From positions 1-47,108 of the forward strand of contig QNDR01000006.1 of NCBI GenBank assembly GCA_003646025.1: 47,108 nucleotides of DNA, in the 5' to 3' direction. This DNA comes from Candidatus Fermentibacterota bacterium. Its GTDB lineage: Bacteria > Fermentibacterota > Fermentibacteria > Fermentibacterales > JCC-6. The notes under the pieces are model-generated. The model did no database searches, was not told where the DNA came from, and worked only from the letters and a program-made list of their open reading frames with translations. Every line of letters starts with the position of its first letter. Positions within the stretch are counted from its first letter, which is position 1. A program made the position numbers and the translations under genes. This document shows, one piece after another, positions 17,458-26,726 of this stretch.

Positions 17458-18624
17458 CTGGGTTTTAAAAAAAGAATAGCTGTTTTTCATATGCTTCCGT
17501 CTGGAGGAGGGATAAGAGTTGTAAAGCAGTTCACAGAAGGGCTGGCCGAGAGGTTTCATGTTCATTTGAACCGTCCGGATGGTGGTTCCCGACTTAAGAA
17601 TCTCAAAAATATTTCGGAGACTGTCTATCCGTACCCACTGTGGAGAAAGCCCTCGGGGATTCTGCGCCCGGTTGCTCCTGTTTTCCTGATAGCACGGCTT
17701 ATAAGTTTCAAAAGTGTGTGTGGAACAATAGCAAAAAGCATCAATTCAAATGCTGACGTGGCTCTTGTTCATAATTCTATGCCGATAGCGGCCCCTCCTG
17801 TTCTTGATTACCTTAAAATCCCTGCCCTTTACTACTGTTTTGAACACCCGAGACATATCTACGAATCTGACATCATTAAAAGAACAGGATCATTTGTTTC
17901 AGAGCTGGCACTGAAGCCTCTGTGTGCCGTTGAGAAAAGAATGGACAGGGTGTCTGTGCGGAACGCAACTGCGGTTGCCACCTTTTCCAGATACATGAAA
18001 CAGAACATAAAACAGTACTATCACAGAGACTCTACTGTTATCAGACCGGGTATTGACACAAATTTCTTCTGCCCGGCGGAGAACACAGACAGCAGAGAAA
18101 ATTTTGTACTGTCGGTTGGAGCTCTGTGGCCGTACAAAGGCCACGAAACAGTCATAAGAATACTTGGGAGCATTCCACCGACAGAAAGACCGTCTCTGCG
18201 TATTATTGCTGACAGGGAATATCCCGGATACTCCGCACAACTGTCTGGCCTCGCCGACAGGCTGTCTGTGGAAATGCGTATTGAAAAGTCTATTACCAAC
18301 ACTGAACTAAGAACTTTGTATCAGAACGCCACAGCCGTTCTCTGCTGTCAGAGGCGTGAACCTTACGGTCTTGTTCCCCTGGAGGCTATGGCGTGTAGAA
18401 CACCGGTAATCGCTATTTCGGAAGGTGGCTTCCCAGACAATATTATTCACGGGGAAACCGGTTTCCTGTTTGATGGAACTGTACAGTCCGGAGCGGAACT
18501 TCTTGCAAGAGTTCTTCATATTCGGAATTCAGACATGGAAGAAAATGCATACGCGTTTGTTACCGGCAAAAGAAATCTCAAGTCAGGAATACAAGAGCTG
18601 ACCACGATTTTGGAGGAATTGTGA
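17458..18624 (+). CDS. family 4 glycosyltransferase, probable CTG start
   Basis: This GT-B enzyme has an N-terminal strand KKRIAVFHMLPSGGGIRVV and a C-terminal domain with LSVGALWPYKGHE. The catalytic E-x7-E segment REPYGLVPLEAMACRTPVIA lies near residues 295-315. The first ATG (17491) would cut into the first beta strand and has no ribosome binding site. The codon CTG at 17458 has GGGGAGG exactly 6 nt upstream and restores the strand, and no ATG, GTG or TTG exists between it and the in-frame stop near 17413. The coordinates use the CTG; 17491-18624 is the conservative alternative. It overlaps the next gene by 4 bp (GTGA). Confidence 0.88.
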   Translation: MGFKKRIAVFHMLPSGGGIRVVKQFTEGLAERFHVHLNRPDGGSRLKNLKNISETVYPYPLWRKPSGILRPVAPVFLIARLISFKSVCGTIAKSINSNADVALVHNSMPIAAPPVLDYLKIPALYYCFEHPRHIYESDIIKRTGSFVSELALKPLCAVEKRMDRVSVRNATAVATFSRYMKQNIKQYYHRDSTVIRPGIDTNFFCPAENTDSRENFVLSVGALWPYKGHETVIRILGSIPPTERPSLRIIADREYPGYSAQLSGLADRLSVEMRIEKSITNTELRTLYQNATAVLCCQRREPYGLVPLEAMACRTPVIAISEGGFPDNIIHGETGFLFDGTVQSGAELLARVLHIRNSDMEENAYAFVTGKRNLKSGIQELTTILEEL

Positions 18625-19691
18625 AAATAGCTTTCAATATCGATTACGATGCACGTATGAACACCGGAATCGGTAGATACGGAGTGGAACTTATCAAGGC
18701 GTACATGCGATCCGGAACGCCAATTGAGATCTGGATGTCACAGTTTAAGAAGAAGCTGCCTCCCGTTGCAAACGGAAGCCTTGACAAAACCGTGTTCTAC
18801 CCCTGGCCACGCCGGATAACAGACTACCTGTGGCCTTCAATCCGTGCATCAAGAGCTGAAATCAGCTGGGTTCACAGCGCAAACTGCAGCATGCTGCCTG
18901 CAAGTTCAACTTTCCGCCAGGTCTGCATGATACACGACATGGGTCCATTCCTCTACGGCCACATGAAAACAAAAAAAGATACACAGCTCTGGGTTAAGCG
19001 AATAAGAAGAGTGGTCAGAAACGCGGATTGCATAGTTACCAATTCAAACTCAACAAAAGATGACCTTCTAGGCCTGTTCCCTCAGGTTGAAGACAGAGTT
19101 TTTGTTACGCCGCTTGGTATTGATCACTTCTCATCGGAAGAAAGCAGAAAAGGTCCCGGGAGACACCTGTTGAATGTGGGAACGGTTGAACCAAGAAAAA
19201 ACATTGACGGTTTGCTCAGGGCTTATTCCATTCTTGGTGCCAGAAAAGAAATCCCGCCCCTGGTAATCGCGGGAAAGGACGGATTCAGAGCCGGAGAGTA
19301 CAAAGAGCTGGCGATTAAGCTGAACATCGATCAAAAGGTCAGGTTTACCGGATACATCTCTGATGAGGAACTGGTAAAGTTGTATTCAGAAGCAATGTGT
19401 CTGATTCATCCTGCCCATTATGAAGGTTTCGGATTTACTGTTCCAGAAGCCTTTACCTGGGGGCTTCCAGTGGTCGCGTCAGATACCAGTGCTCTGGGCG
19501 AGTTTTTTGCGGAAACGGCGTGGATGGTAAATCCGGATGATCCTGAATCAATTGCGTACGGCATCGAGCTTGCTCTGGACTCTGGAGTAACCGATAGACA
19601 GAAACAGAAGAGACATGAACTCATAAAAAAACTGACCTGGCAGAACTGTGCGGAGAAAACAAAAGAGGCTCTGCGGTCCTTCGGGAACTGA
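18621..19691 (+). CDS. family 4 glycosyltransferase
   Basis: This 356-residue enzyme has a glycine-rich N-terminal acceptor loop NTGIGRYGVELI, the middle motif VCMIHDMGPFLYG and TNSNSTKDDLL. The C-terminal domain has LNVGTVEPRKNIDGLL and the E-x7-E motif YEGFGFTVPEAFTWGLPVVA. This pattern matches mannosyl- or rhamnosyl-type transferases of O-antigen clusters. The GTG start overlaps the preceding stop and has GGAGG 4 nt upstream. A 107-bp gap follows before the epimerase gene. Confidence 0.9.
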   Translation: MKIAFNIDYDARMNTGIGRYGVELIKAYMRSGTPIEIWMSQFKKKLPPVANGSLDKTVFYPWPRRITDYLWPSIRASRAEISWVHSANCSMLPASSTFRQVCMIHDMGPFLYGHMKTKKDTQLWVKRIRRVVRNADCIVTNSNSTKDDLLGLFPQVEDRVFVTPLGIDHFSSEESRKGPGRHLLNVGTVEPRKNIDGLLRAYSILGARKEIPPLVIAGKDGFRAGEYKELAIKLNIDQKVRFTGYISDEELVKLYSEAMCLIHPAHYEGFGFTVPEAFTWGLPVVASDTSALGEFFAETAWMVNPDDPESIAYGIELALDSGVTDRQKQKRHELIKKLTWQNCAEKTKEALRSFGN

Positions 19692-19798
19692 CATTACCAT
19701 CAAGGTGTACGAAAAAGACAATTTCTGTTATTTTAGACCGTTCACAGGTATTGTGTTCAGGGGGTAGTTATCCCCTTGTGTTTAAATGAGGGGAAGCT

Positions 19799-20926
19799 AT
19801 GGGCAAAAAAGTACTGATCACAGGCGGAGCCGGTTTTATAGGATCACATCTGGGAGATCTGTTTCTGTCCAGAGGATACGAAGTTACAGCCTACGATAAC
19901 CTGGATAAACAGGTTCACGGAGAGAACCCCGAAAGACCTGCCTATCTGAACAGGGAAATAGAACTCGTTGTTGGAGATGTGAGAGATGCTGATCTGTTTT
20001 CGCGCACCCTGAAACAGGCAGATATTCTGGTCCATTTTGCAGCAGCAGTAGGCGTTGGACAATCCATGTATGAAATAACCAGATATACATCCATAAACAC
20101 CATGGGCGCCGCAGTTGTGCTGGAACAGGCAGTTCAGCAGAAAGACCACATTGAAAAAATGCTGGTTGCCAGCTCAATGTCCATTTACGGTGAAGGCCTT
20201 TACATCTGTCCATCTTGTGGAGAGGTCAACCCAAAACTGAGACCGGCGGAACAACTTGCCAGTCGCAGGTGGGATATGCTGTGCCCTGTCTGCTCACAAC
20301 CCTGCATTCCAGCACCCACTCCGGAGACCAAACCTCTGTTTCCCACCAGTGTTTACGCTGTAAACAAAAGAGACCATGAAGAGCTGTTCCTTGCCGTTGG
20401 AGATGCCTACGGTATTCCAGTAACCGCAATGCGTTTTTTCAATGTGTACGGTGAAAGGCAGGCCCTCTCCAACCCCTACACCGGAGTTGGTGCTATTTTT
20501 GCTTCCAGACTGCTGAACGACAAACCTCCTGTGGTTTTTGAGGACGGAGGACAGAGCAGAGACTTCATTCATGTACACGATATTGCCAGAGGCTGTCTCG
20601 CCGCCATTGAGAGCGACAAAGCAAATGGCGAGGTCTTCAATCTGGGTACAGGACGCAAATTGTCAATAATGGATGTAGGAACGGCAATCGCGCGAGAGCT
20701 TGGAAAACCTTCAGACAACTTCATAGTGAACAATCAATACAGAGCGGGAGATATCCGTCACTGCTACGCTGATATTTCCAGGGCCGAAGACCTGCTTGGT
20801 TTCCGGGCATCTATAGCCTTTGAAGATGGCGTAAGCGAGCTCTGCAGCTGGGTCGGCAGCCAGACTGCGGTGGATATGGTTGACAAAGCCACGGAAGAAC
20901 TGAAAAAAAGAGGGCTTACCAGATGA
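19799..20926 (+). CDS. NAD-dependent nucleotide-sugar epimerase with zinc-site insert
   Basis: This 375-residue extended SDR enzyme has the NAD motif GGAGFIGS at residues 9-16 and the catalytic YAVNK (YxxxK) near 186-190. MRFFNVYG and FEDGGQSRDFIHVHDIA are also present. Between the NAD domain and the YxxxK lies an insertion with CPSC (about 139-142) and CPVC (about 162-165), which looks like a structural zinc site. This insert is typical of a subfamily often annotated as dTDP-L-rhamnose 4-epimerase; the exact substrate is unproven. The ATG has GAGGGG upstream. It overlaps the next glycosyltransferase by 4 bp. Confidence 0.87.
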   Translation: MGKKVLITGGAGFIGSHLGDLFLSRGYEVTAYDNLDKQVHGENPERPAYLNREIELVVGDVRDADLFSRTLKQADILVHFAAAVGVGQSMYEITRYTSINTMGAAVVLEQAVQQKDHIEKMLVASSMSIYGEGLYICPSCGEVNPKLRPAEQLASRRWDMLCPVCSQPCIPAPTPETKPLFPTSVYAVNKRDHEELFLAVGDAYGIPVTAMRFFNVYGERQALSNPYTGVGAIFASRLLNDKPPVVFEDGGQSRDFIHVHDIARGCLAAIESDKANGEVFNLGTGRKLSIMDVGTAIARELGKPSDNFIVNNQYRAGDIRHCYADISRAEDLLGFRASIAFEDGVSELCSWVGSQTAVDMVDKATEELKKRGLTR

Positions 20927-22020
20927 GTATTCACCTGGTTATTGATGCCAGAGCTGTACAGAAGAACATTGACGGTATCAGCAGGTTTTCTCTGAATGTT
21001 ACAAGGTGCATCCTTAACAAACGTCCAGACTGGAAAGTAACTGCACTTGCAGGGAAAAATGCCGCATTTCACCTTGATGATACCGGAGCAGAGGTAATAA
21101 TTGATGACTCATCAAGATTCAGCTCCCGCGCGAACAAAAAACTCACAAAGCGCATAGACAGCATTTCCCCCGATGTGTTTCTCAACTTCTCCATGGCCGG
21201 GCCACAGCCGGAAGCGCCCTCAATAATAACTATACACGACCTTATGGTTCTCAACCTGCCCTGTTATTTCGGTAACAGTATTATCAGAAATGCTTTCAGT
21301 CGATTCCTTTTTCGAAAGGCGTTAAAGACTTCCACAAGCCATGCGTCTGCTATTGCGGTTCCAACAAGGACTACGAAACTGGATGTGATGAGAAGTTTTA
21401 AGTCGGTCACCGATATAGTTTTTATTACAGGCGAGGGGCAGGCCCTATTCTCGTCTCCGGTGTCCGTAAGTAAGGATAGAGAGAACTTCTTTCTGTATGT
21501 AGGCAATGCACGGGGCTACAAGAACATACCCCGGTTCCTCACAGCCTACGGCCGGCTATGGGCTCTCAATAGAAACACTCCGCCCCTTACCATGGTTGTG
21601 AGAAAAGACAGGGCATACGGTCATTTCCGTAAACACCTCGATTCTAATCCGGCCAGATCAAATATCAAGGTTCTGACCCATATTTCCGATGACAAACTAC
21701 GGAACCTCTACAAGACCTGCAAAGCTCTTCTCATTCCCTCGGTTTATGAAGGCTTCGGACTTCCGGCTCTTGAGGCAATGGCGACGGGAGCCCCTGTAAT
21801 GGCATCAAAAACTACAGCCCTTGAAGAAGTTGTGGGAGATACAGGTGTTCTGATCGATCCCTACTCCATCATTGATATAATGCGCGGCATGGCCGAACTT
21901 TCAGCAGCCTCACCGGAAGAGCTGAAGAGGCTTGGTGATCTTGGTCAGAAAAGGTCAACTGTTTTTTCATGGGAAAAAACAGCTGACCGGTATCTCGAAC
22001 GAATAGAATCTCTGGTATGA
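20923..22020 (+). CDS. family 4 glycosyltransferase
   Basis: This 365-residue GT-B protein has an N-terminal DARAVQKNIDGISRFS acceptor loop and IITIHDLMVLNLP. The C-terminal domain has FFLYVGNARGYKNIPRFL and the E-x7-E motif YEGFGLPALEAMATGAPVMA. It overlaps the epimerase upstream and the radical SAM gene downstream by 4 bp each (ATGA). It is therefore embedded in a tightly coupled run that ends with the sugar-1-phosphate transferase. It probably adds the sugar made by the epimerase, by context only. Confidence 0.9.
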   Translation: MSIHLVIDARAVQKNIDGISRFSLNVTRCILNKRPDWKVTALAGKNAAFHLDDTGAEVIIDDSSRFSSRANKKLTKRIDSISPDVFLNFSMAGPQPEAPSIITIHDLMVLNLPCYFGNSIIRNAFSRFLFRKALKTSTSHASAIAVPTRTTKLDVMRSFKSVTDIVFITGEGQALFSSPVSVSKDRENFFLYVGNARGYKNIPRFLTAYGRLWALNRNTPPLTMVVRKDRAYGHFRKHLDSNPARSNIKVLTHISDDKLRNLYKTCKALLIPSVYEGFGLPALEAMATGAPVMASKTTALEEVVGDTGVLIDPYSIIDIMRGMAELSAASPEELKRLGDLGQKRSTVFSWEKTADRYLERIESLV

Positions 22021-23471
22021 AAGCTGCAGTTGTAAACCCGCCTTTCATGGATGGCCGATTTTCAAGGACATCAAGATCGCCGGCAATAGTAAAAAGTGGA
22101 ACAATGTACTGGCCATTCTGGCTGGCTTACGCAGTTGGCACTCTTGAACAGGCAGGACACGATGTTGTTTTTCTTGACTGCCCGGCTGCTGACATCACCA
22201 GACGGGATCTTCTTGAAAAGCTGGCTGAAGTATCGCCGGAACTTGTTGTTATGGACACAAGCACGCCTTCTATCCACAGCGACCTTGAGGTTTCAAAGGA
22301 GATTGCCGAAATTCTTCCCGATTGTTCTATCTTTCTTGTGGGTACCCATGTAAGTGCACTCCCTGAAAAGGTTCTACAGGAGGCACCGCATGTTACAGCT
22401 GTCGCCGCGGGGGAATACGACCTTACGGTTTCCCAAGCCGCAAGCGCTCTGCAGAATGGTACCGATCTCCGCGATGTTCCCGGACTGTGGCTGAATACGG
22501 AAGATAAACCTGTTTTCACAGGAAACAGGGAAGCCGTATCAGACCTGGATTCCCTTCCCATGCTTGCGGATGTGTACAAAAAACACTTGAAACCGGAAAA
22601 CTACTTTTTTGCCGCTGCCAGGTATCCTTCGGTAATGATAATCACAAGCAGGGGCTGTCCTTTCAAGTGTTCCTACTGTGTGTGGCCTCAGGTTCTTCAT
22701 GGAGGAACCTACCGCGCCAGATCAGCCGAAAATGTTGCGGAAGAATTTTTGAAGATACAACGGTATTTCCCACAGGTTCAGGAAATAGTCTTTGAGGACG
22801 ATACCTTCAGTGTAGACTCCAGAAGGGTTGAGGAAGTTTCCGATGCCCTTATTGCCGCCGGCTGCAAACTGCCGTGGACGGCAAACACCAGGGCTAATCT
22901 CTCCCTTGAAGCCATGAAGAAAATGCGCCGCGCCGGTTGTAGAATGATTATTGTTGGATACGAATCCGGAAGTCAGTCTATTCTGAACGGAGTGAACAAG
23001 GGAACCACTGTAGAACAGAACCTCAGTTTTGCAAAGAGAGCCAGAAAGGCGGGATTGCTTGTTCACGGGTGTTTCATGGCCGGGAACCCCGGAGAGACAA
23101 AGCAAACTCTTGCAATGACACTGAAAATGGCCATAAGACTGAAACCGGACACAGCGCAGTTCTTTCCCATTATGGCCTATCCGGGAACCAGGCTGTACCA
23201 GCAATACCGTTTGTCTGGCAATCTCAGAACAGAAGACTACCGCCAGTGGCTCACAGCAGATGGGCTCCACAACTGTGTGGTTGATCTGCCCGATCTGTCG
23301 TCTGACGATCTGGTTGAGTGGTGCGATTACGCCAGACGTAAATTTTATCTCAGGCCTGGATATCTTTTCTACAAAGCTGTTCAAACCATTCTTCACCCCA
23401 CAACAGAAGGTCGTCGGACCCTCAGGGCATTCTCCACTTTCAAAAAGTACCTGTTTGGAATGAAGTCGTGA
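22017..23471 (+). CDS. B12-binding-type radical SAM protein in glycan operon
   Basis: The protein has 484 residues. The N-terminal ~160 residues have the Rossmann-like arrangement of cobalamin-binding domains (KAAVVNPPF, then YAVGTLEQAGHDVVFLDCPA, then IFLVGTHVS and AAGEYD). The radical SAM domain has the [4Fe-4S] motif RGCPFKCSYC, with cysteines near 213, 217 and 220. IVGYESGSQSILNGVNKGTT and GCFMAGNPGE follow. Such enzymes perform C-methylations, ring contractions or other radical chemistry. The domain lacks an obvious DxHxxG, so cobalamin may be bound base-off without a histidine, or not at all. Coupling to neighbours on both sides (4-bp overlaps) places it in glycan or lipid-carrier modification. 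Confidence 0.85.
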   Translation: MKAAVVNPPFMDGRFSRTSRSPAIVKSGTMYWPFWLAYAVGTLEQAGHDVVFLDCPAADITRRDLLEKLAEVSPELVVMDTSTPSIHSDLEVSKEIAEILPDCSIFLVGTHVSALPEKVLQEAPHVTAVAAGEYDLTVSQAASALQNGTDLRDVPGLWLNTEDKPVFTGNREAVSDLDSLPMLADVYKKHLKPENYFFAAARYPSVMIITSRGCPFKCSYCVWPQVLHGGTYRARSAENVAEEFLKIQRYFPQVQEIVFEDDTFSVDSRRVEEVSDALIAAGCKLPWTANTRANLSLEAMKKMRRAGCRMIIVGYESGSQSILNGVNKGTTVEQNLSFAKRARKAGLLVHGCFMAGNPGETKQTLAMTLKMAIRLKPDTAQFFPIMAYPGTRLYQQYRLSGNLRTEDYRQWLTADGLHNCVVDLPDLSSDDLVEWCDYARRKFYLRPGYLFYKAVQTILHPTTEGRRTLRAFSTFKKYLFGMKS

Positions 23472-24862
23472 AAAAATTCAGTATTTTCCTGGGAATGTTT
23501 TTTGATGCTGTCGCCGTCTTCCTGGCTCTTTACCTGTCTGCTGTTGTCAAGTTCAACCTGAATATTTTCCCCGGCACTTCACCCGTCTCCACACACATAA
23601 TAATCTACGGCAGCCTCGCTTCAATTGTGTACTGGTGGATAATCTTTGCTCTTACCGGAGCATACCGACTCCACTGGGATCGAAGCTGGGCAGACGAAAT
23701 AAGAATGGTTTTCAAACCTGTGGTTGCCGGATTTGTGATTCTCTCCCTGTTCTCTTTTCTTGCAACACCCCAGGCATCCATAGGTCGCTGGATATTCTTT
23801 GTCTACTTCTCTTTTATGAACTTGTTTGTATACACCGCAAGAAGCTTCTCGAGACTGCTGGAGAGAAGGCTGGCAAAGAAATCTCTGCTCCAGCGAAATG
23901 TTCTGGTTATAGGCCTTGGCAAGTCTGCAAAGGAACTGGTTGATTATCTTGCAATCAACCCGTCTCTGGGATACAATGTAATCGGGTTTGTCAACCCTCC
24001 ACATCCTGTAGACAACCCTGCAATTACCGAACCTCCACTGGGCGAAATCAGTGATATATCAGCTCTTGCGGAAAAACATGGTATCACAGACCTTCTGGTT
24101 ACTATTGCATCCAATTTCCACGATGACATTCTCAGCCTGCTGCTCCCCGCTGTACAGAGCGGAATAAGGGTTAAGCTTGTGCCCGACCTGTTTGATGTAG
24201 TAGCCGGCCATGTACACAACACACAGATTCTTGGACAGCCTCTGATGGAACTGGTCCCAGACAGACTTTCATTCTGGGAAAAACTGGTAAAAACAACCGG
24301 AGATTATGTTGTAAGCCTTCTGGTGATCATTCTGGGACTGCCTTTGTGGATCATTGTAAGTCTTCTGATTGTAATCGATTCACCGGGAAGTGTGTTCTAC
24401 CGGCAGAAAAGAACAGGTAAAGGCGGTAAAATTTACAGAATCTTTAAATTCAGATCCATGGTGACCAATGCCGAAAAAACCACAGGTGCTGTGTGGGCAG
24501 GAAAAGATGATACAAGAATTACAAAGATAGGCGGTCTGCTGAGAAAAACCAGAATTGATGAGGTTCCCCAGTTTCTTAACGTTCTCTCCGGAGACATGGC
24601 CGTGGTAGGGCCAAGGCCGGAAAGACCGGAGATAATACAGGAGCTTCGAACCATCTATCCGTTTTACGACAAACGCCTCACGGTTAAACCCGGAATAACA
24701 GGATGGGCTCAGGTCAACCTTGAGTATGATACCAGTATCGAAGATGTTTCGAGGAAACTGACCCATGATTTTCAATACATAGAAAACCAGTCACTCTTCC
24801 TGGACCTGGAAATTCTCGCAAGAACTGTTCTTGTGGTTCTTACAGGAAAGGGAGCGCACTGA
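23468..24862 (+). CDS. polyprenyl-phosphate sugar-1-phosphate transferase
   Basis: This 464-residue protein has four N-terminal membrane segments and a CoA-binding-like Rossmann domain (about 140-260, VLVIGLGKSAKELVDYL). One further membrane segment follows, then the bacterial sugar transferase domain. That domain has YRQKRTGKGGKIYRIFKFRS, the TRIDEVPQFLNVLSGDMAVV catalytic stretch, GPRPERPE and KPGITGWAQVN. These WbaP/WcaJ-type enzymes load the first sugar phosphate onto undecaprenyl phosphate at the inner membrane. Its presence marks the locus as a complete lipid-linked glycan pathway. The GTG start overlaps the radical SAM stop by 4 bp. Confidence 0.93.
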   Translation: MKKFSIFLGMFFDAVAVFLALYLSAVVKFNLNIFPGTSPVSTHIIIYGSLASIVYWWIIFALTGAYRLHWDRSWADEIRMVFKPVVAGFVILSLFSFLATPQASIGRWIFFVYFSFMNLFVYTARSFSRLLERRLAKKSLLQRNVLVIGLGKSAKELVDYLAINPSLGYNVIGFVNPPHPVDNPAITEPPLGEISDISALAEKHGITDLLVTIASNFHDDILSLLLPAVQSGIRVKLVPDLFDVVAGHVHNTQILGQPLMELVPDRLSFWEKLVKTTGDYVVSLLVIILGLPLWIIVSLLIVIDSPGSVFYRQKRTGKGGKIYRIFKFRSMVTNAEKTTGAVWAGKDDTRITKIGGLLRKTRIDEVPQFLNVLSGDMAVVGPRPERPEIIQELRTIYPFYDKRLTVKPGITGWAQVNLEYDTSIEDVSRKLTHDFQYIENQSLFLDLEILARTVLVVLTGKGAH

Positions 24863-24886
24863 TTCACTGGCGAAAGGAAAATACAA

Positions 24887-26038
24887 ATGCGGGTACCACT
24901 TCTGGACATAAACCGCCAGCATGCTGATATAAAAGACGAGCTTACCCGGGTTTTCACCGATGCTCTCTCTACATCACGCTTTATAAAGGGCCCTGAAATG
25001 GAGGCATTCGAAAGAGAATTTGCAGAGTATTCAGGTACTGCGGATGCAGTTGCATGCGCTTCTGGAACCGATGCTCTTATTCTTGCTCTTCAAGCGGCAG
25101 GGCTGAAGAGGGATGAACTTGTTATCACTGTACCCTTTACTTTTTTCGCCACTGCGGGATCCATTGTCAGGGCCGGCGGTACTCCGGTTTTTGTTGATAT
25201 TCTTCCGGATACATTCAACATGGATCCAGATCTTCTTGAAGAATGGCTGAACACCAACTGCGCGATAACAGACCGTGGTGTTGTACACAAGGGAACGGCA
25301 AGGCGTGTTGCGGCAATCGTGCCTGTTCACATCTTCGGACAGATCTGTAACATGGATGCCATAAACTCAACTGCCTCCAACTGGGATATTCCAGTTGTCG
25401 AAGATGCCGCTCAGGCTGCCGGCGCTAAATGGAGACAGTCCAGAGCAGGATCCACGGGCACCGTGGGATGTTTCAGCTTCTTCCCGTCAAAAAATCTTGG
25501 AGCTCTCGGTGATGGCGGAATGCTTACAACAAATGATCTGAAACTCGCTGAACGGCTTAGAAGCCTCCGTGAACACGGAGGAAAGGGCTACCTGCATTCC
25601 GAAGTTGGAACCAACAGCCGTATGGATGCCATCCAGGCCGGTTTTCTCAGGGTTAAACTTCGCAAACTTGAACAGTGGCACGCTGGAAGAAGGGCAAACG
25701 CCGAAAGATATGCCGAGGCTTTTGCAGATCTGCCCCAGATAAAAACTCCGGTTATCGACCCCAGAGCCTGGTCTATCTACAACCAGTACACGGTTCTGGC
25801 CGAGAACAGAGACGAACTGCTCGCCTTTCTCCGCAAAAAACAGATCGGATGTGCTGTCTACTACCCGCTGCCACTCCATCTCCAGCAGTGCTTTGCCAAT
25901 CTCGGATACTCAAAGGGAGACTTCAGGGTTTCAGAAGACTCAAGTGAAAAGGTTATTTCTCTGCCTGTGTTCGGGGAACTGACCGGAGAAGAACAGAATG
26001 AAGTTATCACAGCCATCAGGGAATTCTACGAAAAATAG
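24887..26038 (+). CDS. DegT/DnrJ/EryC1/StrS nucleotide-sugar aminotransferase
   Basis: This 383-residue PLP enzyme has FIKGPEMEAFEREFAEY, ASGTDALILAL, VPFTFFATAGSI, PVHIFGQICNMDAI and VVEDAAQAAGA. The PLP-binding lysine is in FFPSKNLGALGDGG, near residue 203. The family transaminates keto-sugars attached to UDP, dTDP or GDP; WbpE-like or DesV-like activity is possible. The product would be an amino sugar for the glycan assembled by the neighbouring transferases. The ATG has AAAGGA 8 nt upstream. The gene overlaps the PAP2 gene by 41 bp in a different frame. Confidence 0.92.
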   Translation: MRVPLLDINRQHADIKDELTRVFTDALSTSRFIKGPEMEAFEREFAEYSGTADAVACASGTDALILALQAAGLKRDELVITVPFTFFATAGSIVRAGGTPVFVDILPDTFNMDPDLLEEWLNTNCAITDRGVVHKGTARRVAAIVPVHIFGQICNMDAINSTASNWDIPVVEDAAQAAGAKWRQSRAGSTGTVGCFSFFPSKNLGALGDGGMLTTNDLKLAERLRSLREHGGKGYLHSEVGTNSRMDAIQAGFLRVKLRKLEQWHAGRRANAERYAEAFADLPQIKTPVIDPRAWSIYNQYTVLAENRDELLAFLRKKQIGCAVYYPLPLHLQQCFANLGYSKGDFRVSEDSSEKVISLPVFGELTGEEQNEVITAIREFYEK

Positions 26039-26726
26039 ATTTCTGATAGCAGTTTTTGTCTGTTCCACCGCCATTGCCGGTGAACTGACAGACAACACAC
26101 TGGAAACTGGCCGCAACCTGTTCTCTGCAGTTCCTGCTTCTGTTCTGGCGGCAGGGGCTGCCGGTTCTTTCTTTGCATACAGAACAGAAGACCCGGAGGG
26201 ATACAGCGGTTTTATGCCGGAATCGCCCTTCAACACTTTAGACAGGGTAGATGATTTTCTCTTTGGTAAAGCTCTTCCTGTATCTTCAGCCGTTGTGTGG
26301 ATTGCAGGAAAAGCAGCGGGCTCTGACGATCTTGAAGCTACTGGTGAAGAGCTGTGCCGGGGACTGTTGTACTCCTACGGTATCACTCTGATAGCCAAGG
26401 TTTCCACTGGAAGAACAAGACCGGATGGAACCGACACTACAAGCTTTCCTTCCGGACATGCAGCCGGAACTTCATGCGCTGCCGTTGTTCTGTGGCACAG
26501 ATACGGTGCCGAGGTTGGAATACCGGCCGCCGCGGTTGCTGTGTACACCTGCCTGTCCAGAGTTAATCTCGGCAGGCATTTCCCTTCGGATGTTTTGATG
26601 GGAGCCGCAGTGGGAACAGCATGCGGTATCGCTGCCTCGATGGTAGATAACGACCATCCTGCAGGTGGTGTAAAGTTTTCGTTATCAATTGACACAGAAG
26701 GAAGGATAACTCCAGGGCTATGGTAG
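25998..26726 (+). CDS. PAP2-family membrane phosphatase
   Basis: This 242-residue protein has a signal-like hydrophobic start and the three phosphatase motifs: KVSTGRTRP, SFPSGHAAG and SRVNLGRHFPSD. These are the KxxxxxxRP, PSGH and SRxxxxxHxxxD signatures. PAP2 enzymes of this kind dephosphorylate undecaprenyl pyrophosphate or lipid phosphates on the outer face of the inner membrane. Placement directly before a DgkA-type kinase and after the initiating sugar transferase suggests recycling of the lipid carrier. The ATG overlaps the aminotransferase 3' end by 41 bp, with GGAG about 9 nt upstream. Confidence 0.9.
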   Translation: MKLSQPSGNSTKNRFLIAVFVCSTAIAGELTDNTLETGRNLFSAVPASVLAAGAAGSFFAYRTEDPEGYSGFMPESPFNTLDRVDDFLFGKALPVSSAVVWIAGKAAGSDDLEATGEELCRGLLYSYGITLIAKVSTGRTRPDGTDTTSFPSGHAAGTSCAAVVLWHRYGAEVGIPAAAVAVYTCLSRVNLGRHFPSDVLMGAAVGTACGIAASMVDNDHPAGGVKFSLSIDTEGRITPGLW

